Part shown: positions 45,861 through 55,853 of the stretch, in pieces
Position numbering within the stretch: the first letter of the stretch is position 1
Layout of the letters: the number at the start of each line of letters is the position of its first letter
Source: Pseudomonas japonica
Lineage (GTDB): Bacteria > Pseudomonadota > Gammaproteobacteria > Pseudomonadales > Pseudomonadaceae
Assembly: GCF_900188455.1 (NCBI RefSeq)
Contig: NZ_FZOL01000007.1
Location: 124,001 to 188,000 of the forward strand
Direction: 5' to 3'
DNA length: 64,000 nucleotides
Program-made: the position numbers and the translations under genes
Notes under the pieces: generated by a model
The model's database searches: none
Seen by the model: only the letters and a program-made list of their open reading frames with translations
Told to the model about the DNA's origin: nothing

Positions 45861-46859
45861 TCAGAGCTTGATCTTGGCCTCGTGCGCCTGCTGGTCGGCG
45901 TGGTACGACGAACGCACCAGCGGCCCGGAAGCGACGTTCTTGAAGCCCATCCGGTAACCTTCCTCGGCGAACCAGGCGAAGGTGTCGGGGTGGACGAAGC
46001 GCTGCACCGGCAAGTGGCTGCGCGATGGCTGCAGGTACTGGCCGAGGGTCAGCATGTCGATGTTGTGCTCGCGCATGCGCTGCATCACTTCGATCACTTC
46101 TTCATCGGTCTCGCCCAGGCCAAGCATCAGGCCGGACTTGGTCGGAACGTGCGGCACGCGCTCCTTGAACTTCTCCAGCAGGGTCAGCGACCACTGGTAG
46201 TCCGAGCCCGGACGCGCGGCCTTGTACAGGCGCGGCACGGTTTCCAGGTTGTGGTTGAACACATCCGGCGGCTCCTGGGCGGTGATGTCCAGGGCGACGT
46301 CCATCCGGCCACGGTAATCCGGAACCAGGGTTTCCAGCTGGACGCCCGGCGACAGCGCGCGGATCTCGCGGATGCAGTCGGCGAAGTGCTGGGCGCCACC
46401 GTCACGCAGGTCGTCGCGGTCCACCGAGGTGATCACCACGTACTTCAGGCGCAGGTCGGCGATGGCGATCGCCAGGTTCTTCGGCTCGTCGACGTCCAGA
46501 GGCTTCGGTCGGCCATGGCCGACGTCGCAGAACGGGCAGCGACGGGTGCAGATGTCGCCCATGATCATGAAGGTCGCGGTACCGCCGGAGAAGCACTCGC
46601 CCAGGTTCGGGCAGGACGCCTCTTCGCAGACGCTGTGCAGCTTGTGCTTGCGCAGCAGTTGCTTGATCCGGTCGACTTCCGGGGAAACCGGGATGCGCAC
46701 GCGAATCCAGTCGGGTTTCTTCGGCAGTTCTTCGGTAGGGATGATCTTGACCGGGATACGCGCGACCTTTTCCGCGCCGCGCAGCTTCACACCCGCTTCA
46801 ACCTTCGGCCGGGGGGCCGGTGTCACGGTGCTTTGCACCGGATCTTGCACAATAGTCAT
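45861..46859 (-). CDS. lipA: Lipoyl synthase
   Basis: A 332-residue radical SAM enzyme that inserts two sulfurs into octanoyl groups. Both iron-sulfur motifs are present: the auxiliary cluster [13 protein letters not shown] (C-x4-C-x5-C) and the radical SAM motif [13 protein letters not shown] (C-x3-C-x2-C). Also [33 protein letters not shown], and the terminal RSSYHADQ serine region. It starts two bases after lipB, so the two lipoylation genes are coupled. Confidence 0.97.
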   Translation of the reverse strand: MTIVQDPVQSTVTPAPRPKVEAGVKLRGAEKVARIPVKIIPTEELPKKPDWIRVRIPVSPEVDRIKQLLRKHKLHSVCEEASCPNLGECFSGGTATFMIMGDICTRRCPFCDVGHGRPKPLDVDEPKNLAIAIADLRLKYVVITSVDRDDLRDGGAQHFADCIREIRALSPGVQLETLVPDYRGRMDVALDITAQEPPDVFNHNLETVPRLYKAARPGSDYQWSLTLLEKFKERVPHVPTKSGLMLGLGETDEEVIEVMQRMREHNIDMLTLGQYLQPSRSHLPVQRFVHPDTFAWFAEEGYRMGFKNVASGPLVRSSYHADQQAHEAKIKL

Positions 46860-46861
46860 AT

Positions 46862-47509
46862 TCAGTCGATTCCGCCCGCAAGGGTCGTCTGCTCAGCATA
46901 ATCGAGGTGCTTGACCAGCTGTCCGCGCAGCCTTGCCCTTACCTCGGAGAGTTCGATCGGACCTGCCTGGTCGCGCAGCTGGGTCATGGCCAGCCCCGCA
47001 TACCCGCAGGGGTTAATTCGGCGGAATGGCGCAAGGTCCATGTCCACATTGAGGGCAAGGCCATGGAACGAACAGCCATTGCGAATCCGCAAGCCGAGGG
47101 AGGCGATCTTCGCTCCGTCGACGTAAACACCCGGCGCATCGGGCTTGGCCGCCGCTTCCACGCCATAGCTGGCGAGCAACTCGACCAGGCAGCGCTCGAT
47201 GCGCGTCACCAGGTCACGCACGCCGAAACCGCGCCGGCGCACATCCAGCAGCAGGTAGGCGACCAGTTGGCCAGGGCCGTGATAGGTCACCTGACCGCCG
47301 CGGTCCGTCTGCACCACCGGGATATCCCCCGGTACCAGCAGGTGCTCGGCCTTGCCGGCCTGGCCCTGGGTGAATACCGGTGGATGCTCCACCAGCCAGA
47401 TCTCGTCGCCGTCGCCGGGCTTGCGCTGGTCGGTGAACCGGCGCATCGCTTCGAGCACCGGTTCATAGGGCAGCAGGCCGAGGTCGCGGAAGCCGAGGAT
47501 CGTGGACAT
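46862..47509 (-). CDS. lipB: Octanoyl-[ACP]:protein octanoyltransferase
   Basis: A 215-residue enzyme moving octanoyl from ACP onto lipoyl domains; LipA then adds sulfur. Seen: the lysine in [20 protein letters not shown], the [20 protein letters not shown] signature, and the catalytic cysteine in [16 protein letters not shown] 47509 is preferred to a TTG one codon earlier. The start overlaps the stop of ybeD by one base (TGATG). Order ybeD-lipB-lipA is widespread. Confidence 0.96.
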   Translation of the reverse strand: MSTILGFRDLGLLPYEPVLEAMRRFTDQRKPGDGDEIWLVEHPPVFTQGQAGKAEHLLVPGDIPVVQTDRGGQVTYHGPGQLVAYLLLDVRRRGFGVRDLVTRIERCLVELLASYGVEAAAKPDAPGVYVDGAKIASLGLRIRNGCSFHGLALNVDMDLAPFRRINPCGYAGLAMTQLRDQAGPIELSEVRARLRGQLVKHLDYAEQTTLAGGID

Positions 47510-47781
47510 CAAAGCACCATGTGCACGAAACCGGTCGCGCGCAGGGCACTGTTGATATCGCGCAGCTGGTCTTCGCTGGTGGCTTCGATGTGCAGTTGAA
47601 CGGTGGTGTAATTGCCGGAGCTGCTCTGGCGTTCGGCCAGGGTCGTGATGTCGACCTTAGCGTGCTTGCTCAGGATCTCGACTACGGTGTCCTTGAAGTT
47701 GACCACCGTATCGCCGATCACCTTGATGGCGTAGTCCGGGCAGGGAAATTCGATTTTTGGCGCTTTGACGTCATCGCTCAT
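47509..47781 (-). CDS. ybeD: DUF493 family protein YbeD
   Basis: A 90-residue ACT-like fold protein: [20 protein letters not shown], then [20 protein letters not shown] and [11 protein letters not shown]. It is almost always next to lipB and is suspected of allosteric control of lipoylation, but no activity is proven. Length and motifs match E. coli YbeD (87). Confidence 0.93.
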   Translation of the reverse strand: MSDDVKAPKIEFPCPDYAIKVIGDTVVNFKDTVVEILSKHAKVDITTLAERQSSSGNYTTVQLHIEATSEDQLRDINSALRATGFVHMVL

Positions 47782-47815
47782 GGCGGAAACGGCCTCGTAA
47801 GCCGTGGCAGCAACA

Positions 47816-47840
47816 ACGCCCCTGCGGATTGCAGGGGCGT
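47816..47840 (-). terminator. Hairpin between dacC and ybeD
   Basis: ACGCCCCTGC and GCAGGGGCGT pair over ten bases around a five-base loop, directly behind the dacC stop. The minus-strand tail TGTTGCTGCC is only weakly T-rich, so termination may be partial. Confidence 0.5.
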
Positions 47841-47853
47841 GCAGGTCACGATA

Positions 47854-49014
47854 TCAGTTGAACAATCCGTAGAAGAACAGGCGGATGCTATCCCACACCC
47901 GACGGAAGAAACCACCTTCCTCGACCGCGTCCAGCGCGATCAGGTCGGCGCTGTGAACCACGTTGTCGTCCAGTTTGACTTCAACTTTACCGATCACGTC
48001 ACCTTTGGCGATCGGCGCCATCAGTTGCGGGTTCATGGTCATGCTCGCGGCCAGTTTCTTCAATTGGCCTTTAGGCAAAGTCATGCTCAGGTCTTCGGCC
48101 AGACCGGCCTTCACCTGGTTGCTGGTACCTTTCCAGACCGGCGCCTGGGCCAGTTCGGTGCCCTTCTGGTAGAAGGTCTGGGTTTCGAAGAAGCGGAAAC
48201 CGTAGGTCAGCAGCTTCTGGGTCTCGGCGGCGCGGGACTGCTCGCTGTTGGTACCGAAGACCACGGCGATCAGGCGCATGCCATCGCGAACGGCGGACGA
48301 CACCATGCAGTAGCCGGCTTCGTCGGTATGGCCGGTCTTCAGGCCGTCGACGGTCTTGTCACGCCACAGCAGCAGGTTGCGGTTGGGCTGCTTGATGTTG
48401 TTCCAGTAGAACTCTTTCTGCGAGTAGATCGCGTAGTGGGCCGGATCTTCGTGGATGATCGCGCGGGCCAGCACGGCCATGTCGTGGGCCGAGGAGTAGT
48501 GCTCCGGGTGCGGCAGACCGGTCGGGTTCATGAAGTGGCTGTTGCTCATGCCCAGGTCGCCGGCGGTCTTGTTCATCATGTCGGCGAAGGCGTCCTCGCT
48601 GCCGGCGATGTGCTCGGCCAGGGCCACGCTGGCGTCGTTGCCGGACTGGATGATGATGCCGTGCAGCAGGTCACTGACGCTGACCTGGGTGCCCACCTTG
48701 ATGAACATCCGCGAACCGCCGGTACGCCAGGCGTTCTCGCTGACGGTCACCGGATCGTTCTCGCCGATCTGGCCGCGACGGATGTCCAGGGTCGCGATAT
48801 AGGCGGTCATCAGCTTGGTCAGGCTCGCCGGAGGCAGACGCTGGTCGCCATTGTTCTCGACCAGGATGTTGCCGCTGGAGGCTTCCATGAGCACGTAGGA
48901 CTTGGCTGCCAGTTGCGGCGGCGACGGCATCATCTGCTCCGCCGCGAAGGCGGCAGGGGTGATCAGCAGCGGAACAAGCAGGCAAAGGCGTTTGGCAAAG
49001 GTGGTGATGTTCAT
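47854..49014 (-). CDS. dacC: D-alanyl-D-alanine carboxypeptidase (PBP5/6)
   Basis: A 386-residue periplasmic penicillin-binding protein that trims the terminal D-Ala of stem peptides. Signal peptide FAKRLCLLVPLLITPAAFA; active-site SxxK in PPASLTKLMTAYIA, SxN in IIQSGNDASVALAEHI, and KTG in DGLKTGHTDEAGYCMV. The C-terminal PBP5 domain ends in an amphipathic membrane anchor (VWDSIRLFFYGLFN). The start at 49014 gives the signal peptide. P. aeruginosa calls the gene here dacC. Confidence 0.95.
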   Translation of the reverse strand: MNITTFAKRLCLLVPLLITPAAFAAEQMMPSPPQLAAKSYVLMEASSGNILVENNGDQRLPPASLTKLMTAYIATLDIRRGQIGENDPVTVSENAWRTGGSRMFIKVGTQVSVSDLLHGIIIQSGNDASVALAEHIAGSEDAFADMMNKTAGDLGMSNSHFMNPTGLPHPEHYSSAHDMAVLARAIIHEDPAHYAIYSQKEFYWNNIKQPNRNLLLWRDKTVDGLKTGHTDEAGYCMVSSAVRDGMRLIAVVFGTNSEQSRAAETQKLLTYGFRFFETQTFYQKGTELAQAPVWKGTSNQVKAGLAEDLSMTLPKGQLKKLAASMTMNPQLMAPIAKGDVIGKVEVKLDDNVVHSADLIALDAVEEGGFFRRVWDSIRLFFYGLFN

Positions 49015-49160
49015 CCGTCTCTCGAAATGGCTAATGGGCTCATGCCCCAACGGGGCAAAACGTTATCAAGGCTGCGGCAATCCGCCGCGCCTGCGAGCAA
49101 AACCGCCATTGTACATGGCTGTTCGGCCCGCTTGCATGACAAACCGACCAGTCCCCCCGG

Positions 49161-50159
49161 TCAGTCCGCCGTGACTACTTTGGCTTGTCCCAGGTTGGCC
49201 AGGCGCACGCTGTCCTGCATCTGCTGGACCTCTCCCTGGCTGCGGATCGGCCCCATGCGCACCCGGTGCAGGGTTTGCTGGTTACGCACGATGGAGCTGA
49301 TGAACACCGGCGCGCTGACCATGCCGCTCAGCTTGGAGCGTAGCAACTCCGCGGCATCCGGGTTGGCGAATGCGCCGACCTGCAGGTAAGTGCCGTTGCC
49401 GGCCGGCACGCTGTTGCTGGCGACCTGCACCGGCAGGACCGCGGCAGCGTGCTGCTGCGGTGGCGGCGTCCACTGCTCGACGGCACCGGTATTGGCGGGA
49501 ATTGCCCGGGTCTGCGCCACTTGCGGCTGGTCCAGGACCAACGGCGCCTGGCGACCGCGCTGGGCCCACCACTGCTGCGGGTCGATACCTTCGACCCGGA
49601 CCCGCGCGGTGCCGGTTTCGGCATAGCCGAGCTTCTTCGCCGCGGCGTAGGACAGGTCGATGATGCGATCGGAATAGAACGGGCCACGGTCGTTGACCCG
49701 CAGGATCACGCTGCGGTTGTTGTCCAGGTTGGTCACCCGCACGTAGGCCGGCAGCGGCAGGGTCTTGTGCGCCGCGCTCATGCCGTAGAGATCGTAGACC
49801 TCGCCGTTGGCGGTGTTCTGCCCGTGGAACTTGGTGCCGTACCACGACGCGGTACCCTCGGCGACATAGTTGCGCGACTCGGGAATCGGGTAGTAGGTCT
49901 TGCCCAGCACCGTGTACGGGTTGGCCTTGTAGGCACCGGTGTGCACGGTCGGGGTGGCGTCGGGGATCTTCGAGACATCGACGTCCCACCATGGCGCGCC
50001 GTCCTTGTGCGCCCGGTTGATGTCCAGGCCGGGCTTGGAACGGACGATGTTGCCGCTGCCCTGGGACGTCGGACGGCTCGACGAGCAACTCACCAGCAAC
50101 ACGCCGATGACCGCGCAACTCAGCAGTTTGAGGGATGAAGCGGAAAACATTACGCGCAT
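49161..50159 (-). CDS. rlpA: Septal ring lytic transglycosylase RlpA
   Basis: A 332-residue lipoprotein (lipobox GVLLVSCSSSRP) with a double-psi beta-barrel catalytic domain (EGTASWYGTKFHGQNTANGE, then VILRVNDRGPFYSDRIIDLS) and a C-terminal SPOR domain (GTYLQVGAFANPDAAELLRS) that binds denuded glycan at the septum. In P. aeruginosa RlpA cuts naked glycan strands to separate daughter cells. Its start overlaps the mltB stop by one base. A Pro/Gln-rich linker joins the domains. Confidence 0.94.
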   Translation of the reverse strand: MRVMFSASSLKLLSCAVIGVLLVSCSSSRPTSQGSGNIVRSKPGLDINRAHKDGAPWWDVDVSKIPDATPTVHTGAYKANPYTVLGKTYYPIPESRNYVAEGTASWYGTKFHGQNTANGEVYDLYGMSAAHKTLPLPAYVRVTNLDNNRSVILRVNDRGPFYSDRIIDLSYAAAKKLGYAETGTARVRVEGIDPQQWWAQRGRQAPLVLDQPQVAQTRAIPANTGAVEQWTPPPQQHAAAVLPVQVASNSVPAGNGTYLQVGAFANPDAAELLRSKLSGMVSAPVFISSIVRNQQTLHRVRMGPIRSQGEVQQMQDSVRLANLGQAKVVTAD

Positions 50160-51169
50160 TACCGGGCGCCCCTTGCCTGAACCAGCAGGTCTGAAAGTTG
50201 ATGTACCGCCATGGCGTACATCACGCTGCGGTTGTAGCGAGTGATCGCGTAGAAGTTCTTCAGGCCGAGCCAGTATTCGGGGCCGTTATCGCCTTCGAGC
50301 CGGAAAGCGGTGACCGGCAGATCATCGCGCAGCGCATCATGACTCGACCAGCCCAGCGCCCGCAACTCCCCGACTGTCTTGACCGGATCGATGCCCGGGC
50401 TCAGGCCCTCGTCGACCCGCTCGCCGCGGACCATGGCGCGGCTCACCACCGGCTCGCCGTTGACCCAGCCGTGACGCTTGAAGTAGCTGGCGACACTGCC
50501 GATGGCGTCGTCGGGGTTGTTCCAGATGTTGATGTGGCCGTCGCCGTCGAAGTCCACGGCGTAGGCGCGGAAGCTGCTCGGCATGAACTGCGGCAGGCCC
50601 ATGGCACCGGCGTAGGAGCCCTTCAGGGTGAGCGGATCGACCTGTTCCTCGCGGGACAGCAGGAGGAATTCGCGCAGTTCCTTGCGGAAGAACGGAGCCC
50701 GTGGCGGGTAATCGAAGGCCAGGGTCGACAGCGCGTCGATCACCCGGTAGTTGCCGGTATTGCGGCCAAAGAAGGTTTCCACGCCGATGATCGACACGAT
50801 CACCTGGGCTGGCACCCCGTATTCCTGCTCGGCGCGGGCCAGGGTGGCCTCGTGCTGGCGCCAGAAGTCCACGCCGCGGGCGACCCGGGCGTCGGTGAGG
50901 AACATCGGACGGTATTCCTTCCACGGCTTGACCCGCTCCGCCGGACGGGAAATCGCGTCGAGGATCGCCTGCTTGCGCTGGACTTCACGGAACACGCCCA
51001 TCAGCTGTTCACCGGCAAAGCCATGGTCACGGGTCATTTCCCCGACGAACTCGGCGACCTGGGGAGATCCCTCGTAGTCGCCGGCGCTGGCCTGCGGCAC
51101 ACCGCCGAGCAGACCGACGAGACCCGCCAGGGGCACACAACGGGCCATCCAGCCCCGTATTGCTTGCAT
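50159..51169 (-). CDS. mltB: Lytic murein transglycosylase B
   Basis: A 336-residue periplasmic transglycosylase. Signal peptide ends near PQASA; SLT_2 domain with catalytic Glu in IIGVETFFGRNTGNYR, GSYAGAMGLPQFMPSSFRAY, FDGDGHINIWNNPDD and the terminal NGPEYWLGLKNFYAITRYN. The 5' in-frame ATG at 51205 would overlap rodA and lacks a ribosome site; 51169 has AAGGTG upstream. P. aeruginosa calls this gene sltB1/mltB. No lipobox cysteine is evident in the signal peptide (GLVGLLGGVPQASAG), so it is likely soluble. Confidence 0.92.
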   Translation of the reverse strand: MQAIRGWMARCVPLAGLVGLLGGVPQASAGDYEGSPQVAEFVGEMTRDHGFAGEQLMGVFREVQRKQAILDAISRPAERVKPWKEYRPMFLTDARVARGVDFWRQHEATLARAEQEYGVPAQVIVSIIGVETFFGRNTGNYRVIDALSTLAFDYPPRAPFFRKELREFLLLSREEQVDPLTLKGSYAGAMGLPQFMPSSFRAYAVDFDGDGHINIWNNPDDAIGSVASYFKRHGWVNGEPVVSRAMVRGERVDEGLSPGIDPVKTVGELRALGWSSHDALRDDLPVTAFRLEGDNGPEYWLGLKNFYAITRYNRSVMYAMAVHQLSDLLVQARGAR

Positions 51170-51186
51170 CAAGAAATTCACCTTAC

Positions 51187-52332
51187 TCAAACCTGCGCGA
51201 TCCATTTGCGGTGGGTATGGATCGACATGAGAACGCCAAACGCTGACAGCAGCGTCACCAGCGAAGTTCCACCATAACTAATGAAAGGCAGCGGTACCCC
51301 CACGACGGGCAGCAGACCGCTGACCATGCCGATGTTGACGAAGACATAGACGAAGAAGGTCATGGTCAGGCTGCCGGCCAGCAGCTTGCCGAACAGGGTC
51401 TGGGCCTGGGCGGTGATGACCAGGCCACGGCCGATCAGCAGCAGGTAGATCAGCAGCAGCGCGCAGATGCCCACCAGGCCGAATTCCTCGCCGAGCACGG
51501 CGATGATGAAGTCGGTGTGGCTTTCCGGGAGGAAGTCCAGGTGCGACTGGGTGCCCAGCAGCCAACCCTTGCCGAACACACCGCCGGAACCGATCGCCGC
51601 CTTCGATTGAATGATGTTCCAGCCAGTGCCCAGCGGGTCGCTTTCCGGGTCGAGGAACGTCAGGACCCGCTGCTTCTGGTAATCGTGCATGACGAAGAAC
51701 CACATCGCCACGGCCACCGGCACCGCCGCCGCGATCACGCTGAGGATCCAGCGCCAGCGCAGGCCGCCCATGAACAGCACGAACGCACCGGAGGCGAGGA
51801 TCAGCAAGGCCGTGCCCAGGTCCGGCTGGCGGACGATGAGGATGAACGGCATGCCGATCAGGATCAGGCTGATCATGACGTGCTTCAGGTGCGGCGGCAG
51901 GGTGCGCTTGGACAGGTACCAGGCGATGGTCGCCGGCATGATGATCTTGAGGAACTCCGAGGGCTGGAAGCGAATCACCCCGGGAATGTTGATCCAGCGC
52001 GTCGCGCCCATGGCGTTGTGGCCCATGATGTCCACCACCACCAGCAACATCACCCCGACCACGTAGGCCAGCGGTACCCAGCGCGCCATGAAGCGCGGTT
52101 CCAGCTGGGCGATGACGAACATCGAGACCAGGCCGATACCGAACGAGGAGGCCTGCTTGAGCAGCAGGTCCCAGTTCTTGCCGCTGGCCGAATAGAGCAC
52201 GAACAGGCTGCCGGCGGCCAGGGTCAGCAGGAGGATCAGCAGGGGGCCGTCGATATGGATGCGCTGCAGGAAGCTGGCGCGGCGGCGCATCACGTCCTCG
52301 CTGGAGAGCATGCGGTCGAAATTACTCTTCAC
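51187..52332 (-). CDS. rodA: Rod-shape peptidoglycan polymerase RodA
   Basis: A 381-residue SEDS glycosyltransferase with ten membrane segments that polymerises glycan for cell elongation together with PBP2. Family marks: SLFVLYSASGKNWDLLLKQA, GATRWINIPGVIRFQPSEFLK, QPDLGTALLILASGAFVLFM, GLVGICALLLIYLLLIGRGL and GVPLPFISYGGTSLVTLLSA. The start is GTG at 52332, overlapping the mrdA stop by four bases (GTGA); an ATG seven codons later is the alternative. Confidence 0.95.
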   Translation of the reverse strand: MKSNFDRMLSSEDVMRRRASFLQRIHIDGPLLILLLTLAAGSLFVLYSASGKNWDLLLKQASSFGIGLVSMFVIAQLEPRFMARWVPLAYVVGVMLLVVVDIMGHNAMGATRWINIPGVIRFQPSEFLKIIMPATIAWYLSKRTLPPHLKHVMISLILIGMPFILIVRQPDLGTALLILASGAFVLFMGGLRWRWILSVIAAAVPVAVAMWFFVMHDYQKQRVLTFLDPESDPLGTGWNIIQSKAAIGSGGVFGKGWLLGTQSHLDFLPESHTDFIIAVLGEEFGLVGICALLLIYLLLIGRGLVITAQAQTLFGKLLAGSLTMTFFVYVFVNIGMVSGLLPVVGVPLPFISYGGTSLVTLLSAFGVLMSIHTHRKWIAQV

Positions 52333-54230
52333 TGGGCCGGTTCCTGGGCAACGGTGGCGGTGGTGTTGGGCGCGCTGTATTCAGGTTTAAGGCGGCCATG
52401 CTCGTCGAGCAGCCAGGCATCCATGACCTGACGCAGCACCGGCGCGGCCACGCCGGAACCGGACTCGCCGTTCTCGACCATCACCGAAATCACGATGCGC
52501 GGATCCTCGGCCGGGGCGAAGCCGACGAACAGGGCGTGGTCGCGGTGGCGCTCCTGGACCTTGTTGCGGTCGTATTTCTCGCCCTGCTTGATCGCCACGA
52601 CCTGCGCCGTACCGCTCTTGCCGGCGATGCGGTACTGGGCGCCGATGGCGGCCTTGCGCGCGGTACCGCGGGCGCCCTGCATCACCTGCTCCATGCCGTG
52701 GGTGACCTTGGCCCAGTCGGACTTGTCACGCAGGATGATGTCTTCCATCGGGTTCGGGTCCACCGGCGGCTGGCCTTCGATGGTCTTGGCCAGGTGCGGG
52801 CGGTTCCACTTGCCCTTGGCGGCGATCAGCGCGGTGGCCTGGGCCAGTTGCAGCGGCGTAGCCTGCATGTAGCCCTGGCCGATGCCGAGAATCAGGGTTT
52901 CGCCGGGGAACCAGGCCTGGCGGCGGGTGGCGCGTTTCCATTCGCGGGACGGCATCAGTCCCGGCGACTCTTCGAACATGTCGAGGGCGACCTTCTGCCC
53001 GATACCGAAGCGGTTCATGTAGCTGGACAGCTTGTCGATGCCCATCTTGTGCGCGAGGTCGTAGAAGTAGGTGTCGTTGGACCGCATGATCGCCGTGTCG
53101 AGGTCGACCCAGCCGTCACCGGTGCGGTTCCAGTTGCGGTATTTGTGATCGTAGTTGGGCAACTGGTAGTACCCCGGGTCGAACACCCGCGACGACGAGG
53201 TCACCACCCCGGCGTCCAGACCGGCGATGGCCACCGCCGGCTTGATCGTCGAGCCCGGCGGGTACAGGCCGCGCAGGACGCGGTTGAACAACGGCCGGTC
53301 GATGGAATCGCGCAGCTCGGCATAGGCCTTGAAGCTGATGCCGGTGACGAACAGATTGGGGTCGAAGCTCGGCTGGCTGACCATCGCCAGCACTTCACCG
53401 GTACGCGGATCAAGGGCGACGATGGCGCCACGGCGCCCGCCCAGGGCCTGTTCGGCGGCTTCCTGCAGCTTGATGTCGAGGCTCAGGACGATGTCCTTGC
53501 CGGGAATCGGGTCGGTACGCTTGAGCACCCGCAGCACGCGGCCGCGCGCGTTGGTCTCGACTTCCTCGTAGCCCACCTGGCCGTGCAGCTCCGACTCGTA
53601 GAAACGCTCGATGCCGGTCTTGCCGATATGGTGGGTACCGCTGTAGTTGACCGGGTCGAGGGTCTTCAGCTCTTTCTCGTTGATCCGTCCGACATAGCCG
53701 ACCGAGTGAGCGAAATGCGCGCCCTGTGGATAATGCCGCACCAACTGCGCCACCACTTCCACGCCGGGCAGGCGGAACTGGTTCACCGCGATCCGGGCGA
53801 TCTGCTCCTCGGTCAGCTCGAACAGGATCGGCACCGGCTCGAACGGCCGGCGCCCCTGCTTCATGCGTTTCTCGAACAGCGCGCGGTCGTCCGGGGTCAG
53901 CTCCAGCACTTCGACGATGACGTCGAGCACCTGCTGCCAGTCGCCGGAGCGTTCGCGGGTCATGCTCAGGCTGAAGCTGGGTCGGTTGTCGGCGATGATC
54001 ACGCCGTTGCGGTCGAAGATCAGCCCGCGGGTCGGCGGAATCGGCTGCACATGCACCCGATTGTTCTCCGACAGCGTGGAGTGGTACTCGTACTGGATCA
54101 CCTGCAGGTAATACAGGCGGGCGATCAGCACGCAGATCAGCAGCAGGATCGCCACCGCACCGACCACGACGCGGCTACGCACCAGACGGGCGTCTTTCTC
54201 GTGGTCCTTGAGGCGAATCGGCTGCGACAT
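52329..54230 (-). CDS. mrdA: Penicillin-binding protein 2 (elongation transpeptidase)
   Basis: A 633-residue class B PBP, partner of RodA in the elongasome. One N-terminal membrane segment (VVVGAVAILLLICVLIARLYY), a PBP dimerisation/pedestal domain (TRGLIFDRNGVIIADNRPSF), then the transpeptidase with SxxK in YPPGSTIKPAVAIAG, SxN in IMRSNDTYFYDLAHK and KSGT in IAGKSGTAQVVAI. It is the usual target of mecillinam in this group. Gene order mrdA-rodA-mltB-rlpA-dacC is one probable operon. Confidence 0.96.
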   Translation of the reverse strand: MSQPIRLKDHEKDARLVRSRVVVGAVAILLLICVLIARLYYLQVIQYEYHSTLSENNRVHVQPIPPTRGLIFDRNGVIIADNRPSFSLSMTRERSGDWQQVLDVIVEVLELTPDDRALFEKRMKQGRRPFEPVPILFELTEEQIARIAVNQFRLPGVEVVAQLVRHYPQGAHFAHSVGYVGRINEKELKTLDPVNYSGTHHIGKTGIERFYESELHGQVGYEEVETNARGRVLRVLKRTDPIPGKDIVLSLDIKLQEAAEQALGGRRGAIVALDPRTGEVLAMVSQPSFDPNLFVTGISFKAYAELRDSIDRPLFNRVLRGLYPPGSTIKPAVAIAGLDAGVVTSSSRVFDPGYYQLPNYDHKYRNWNRTGDGWVDLDTAIMRSNDTYFYDLAHKMGIDKLSSYMNRFGIGQKVALDMFEESPGLMPSREWKRATRRQAWFPGETLILGIGQGYMQATPLQLAQATALIAAKGKWNRPHLAKTIEGQPPVDPNPMEDIILRDKSDWAKVTHGMEQVMQGARGTARKAAIGAQYRIAGKSGTAQVVAIKQGEKYDRNKVQERHRDHALFVGFAPAEDPRIVISVMVENGESGSGVAAPVLRQVMDAWLLDEHGRLKPEYSAPNTTATVAQEPAQ

Positions 54231-54247
54231 TGAAAGGGCTTACAGGC

Positions 54248-54715
54248 TTATTTGTGGTAAGGGTGCCCGGACAGCACGGTCCAGGCGCGATAGATCTGTT
54301 CGCCGATCAGTATCCGTACCAAAGGGTGCGGCAGGGTCAGCGGCGACAGCGACCAACGCTGCTCGCTGCGCGCGCAGACCTCCGGCGCCAGCCCTTCCGG
54401 GCCGCCGACCATGAGGTTGACGGTGCGCGAATCCAGCCGCCAGCGGTCCAGCTCGACCGCCAGTTGCTCCGTGCTCCAGGGCTTGCCATGGACCTCCAGG
54501 GTGACGATCCGTTCCCCCGGCTGGACTTTCGCCAGCATGGCCTCGCCCTCCTGACGGATCAGGCGGGCGACGTCGGCGTTCTTGCCCCGGGTATTGAGCG
54601 GGATTTCCACCAGCTCCAGGGACAGCTCCGCAGGCAGGCGCTTGGCATATTCATGCCAGCCTTCCTCGACCCACTTGGGCATGCGCGAGCCGACCGCGAT
54701 CAGACGCAGACGCAC
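54248..54715 (-). CDS. rlmH: 23S rRNA (pseudouridine1915-N3)-methyltransferase
   Basis: A 155-residue SPOUT methyltransferase for helix 69 of 23S rRNA. Trefoil-knot motifs: [20 protein letters not shown] and [20 protein letters not shown], with [19 protein letters not shown] end as in all RlmH (RAW..L.GHPYHK). Start is GTG at 54715; no ATG is near, and the protein then begins [16 protein letters not shown] like the family. Stop of rsfS is nine bases upstream. Confidence 0.95.
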   Translation of the reverse strand: MRLRLIAVGSRMPKWVEEGWHEYAKRLPAELSLELVEIPLNTRGKNADVARLIRQEGEAMLAKVQPGERIVTLEVHGKPWSTEQLAVELDRWRLDSRTVNLMVGGPEGLAPEVCARSEQRWSLSPLTLPHPLVRILIGEQIYRAWTVLSGHPYHK

Positions 54716-54724
54716 GACGCTACC

Positions 54725-55147
54725 TCAGTCCAGGTCTTTGTTGAGCTTGACGAAGTGCTCGTGGGTGTTTTCCGGGCTGTGGTGCTTGCCATCGGCGGCA
54801 CGGCTCTGCTCGGCACCCAGCCACAGACGCTCCAGGTCGTAGAACTGGCGGGCGGCGGCGGTCATCATGTGCACGACGACGTCGTTCAGGTCGAGCAGTA
54901 CCCAGTCGCTGTCGCCCTTGCCTTCTTCGCCCAGGGGCATGACGCCTTTCTGCTTGACGATCTCGCGGACCTTCTCGGCCATCGCGTTGATCTGCCGGTT
55001 GGACGTACCGGTGGCGATGATCATGTAGTCGGTCAGGCTGTGCTTATCGCGCACGTCGATGACCTGGATGTCCTGGGCCTTGACTTCTTCCAGGGCCAGT
55101 TTGGCCAGCTGGACCAGCTCTTCGCCGGCGATGTTTTGCTTGGTCAT
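54725..55147 (-). CDS. rsfS: Ribosomal silencing factor RsfS
   Basis: A 140-residue protein that binds L14 and blocks subunit joining under starvation. Seen: [58 protein letters not shown] and [19 protein letters not shown] 55147 is chosen because the family begins MTKQNI here; an extension upstream is unlikely. It is between nadD and rlmH as in most gammaproteobacteria. Confidence 0.95.
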   Translation of the reverse strand: MTKQNIAGEELVQLAKLALEEVKAQDIQVIDVRDKHSLTDYMIIATGTSNRQINAMAEKVREIVKQKGVMPLGEEGKGDSDWVLLDLNDVVVHMMTAAARQFYDLERLWLGAEQSRAADGKHHSPENTHEHFVKLNKDLD

Positions 55148-55198
55148 ATAAAACTCGTTCAACTCATTGAAAGCAGCGCCCACCGGGCGCCTGCCGTT

Positions 55199-55852
55199 CT
55201 ACGCACGATACAGGCCGTGCGTCTCGATATAGGCCAGTACTGCGTCCGGCACCAGGAACCTCACCGACTTGCCGCTGGCCAGCAGCTGTCGGATCTGCGT
55301 GGCGGACACCGAAAGCGGTGTCTGCCAGACGAACGAAATGTGCCCCGCCGGGCCGGACATGGCGGTGGGATCGCTCTCCGAGCGCGCAGCCAGCAGGTTG
55401 CGCAGCTCGTCTGGGGGTTCGACATCGGCATCCGGGCGTTGCAGCACCAGGATGTGACAGTGTTTCAGCAACTCTTCCCAGCGATGCCAGCCGGGCAGTC
55501 CACAGAAGGCATCCCAGCCCATCAGCAGGAACAGCTGGTCGCTGGCGCCCAGTTCGGCGCGCAGCGACTCCAGGGTGTCGATGGTGTACGACGGCTTGTC
55601 GCGGGACAGCTCGCGGTCATCCACGCTCAGCCGCTCGACGCCGTCCACCGCGCAGCGGACCATGGCCAGACGATCTTGCGCCGCCACCTGCGGTGTGTCG
55701 CGGTGTGGCGGACGGGCGTTGGGCAGCAGGCGCAGTTCGTCGAGCCCCATGAACTCGGCCACCTCCAGCGCGCTGCGCAGGTGACCGATGTGCACGGGGT
55801 CGAAAGTACCGCCAAGAATGCCGATCCGCCGGACCGTCGGGGCCTTGCTCAA
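55199..55852 (-). CDS. nadD: Nicotinate-nucleotide adenylyltransferase
   Basis: A 217-residue nucleotidyltransferase making deamido-NAD. The signature is [20 protein letters not shown], followed by the [20 protein letters not shown] substrate loop and, near the end, the SxTxxR-like [20 protein letters not shown]. The start is taken as TTG at 55852 because AGGAGT lies nine bases upstream; a GTG at 55873 is in frame but has a poor ribosome site and overlaps proA by 20 bases. With the TTG, the gene begins two bases after the proA stop. Confidence 0.92.
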   Translation of the reverse strand: MSKAPTVRRIGILGGTFDPVHIGHLRSALEVAEFMGLDELRLLPNARPPHRDTPQVAAQDRLAMVRCAVDGVERLSVDDRELSRDKPSYTIDTLESLRAELGASDQLFLLMGWDAFCGLPGWHRWEELLKHCHILVLQRPDADVEPPDELRNLLAARSESDPTAMSGPAGHISFVWQTPLSVSATQIRQLLASGKSVRFLVPDAVLAYIETHGLYRA

Positions 55853-55853
55853 C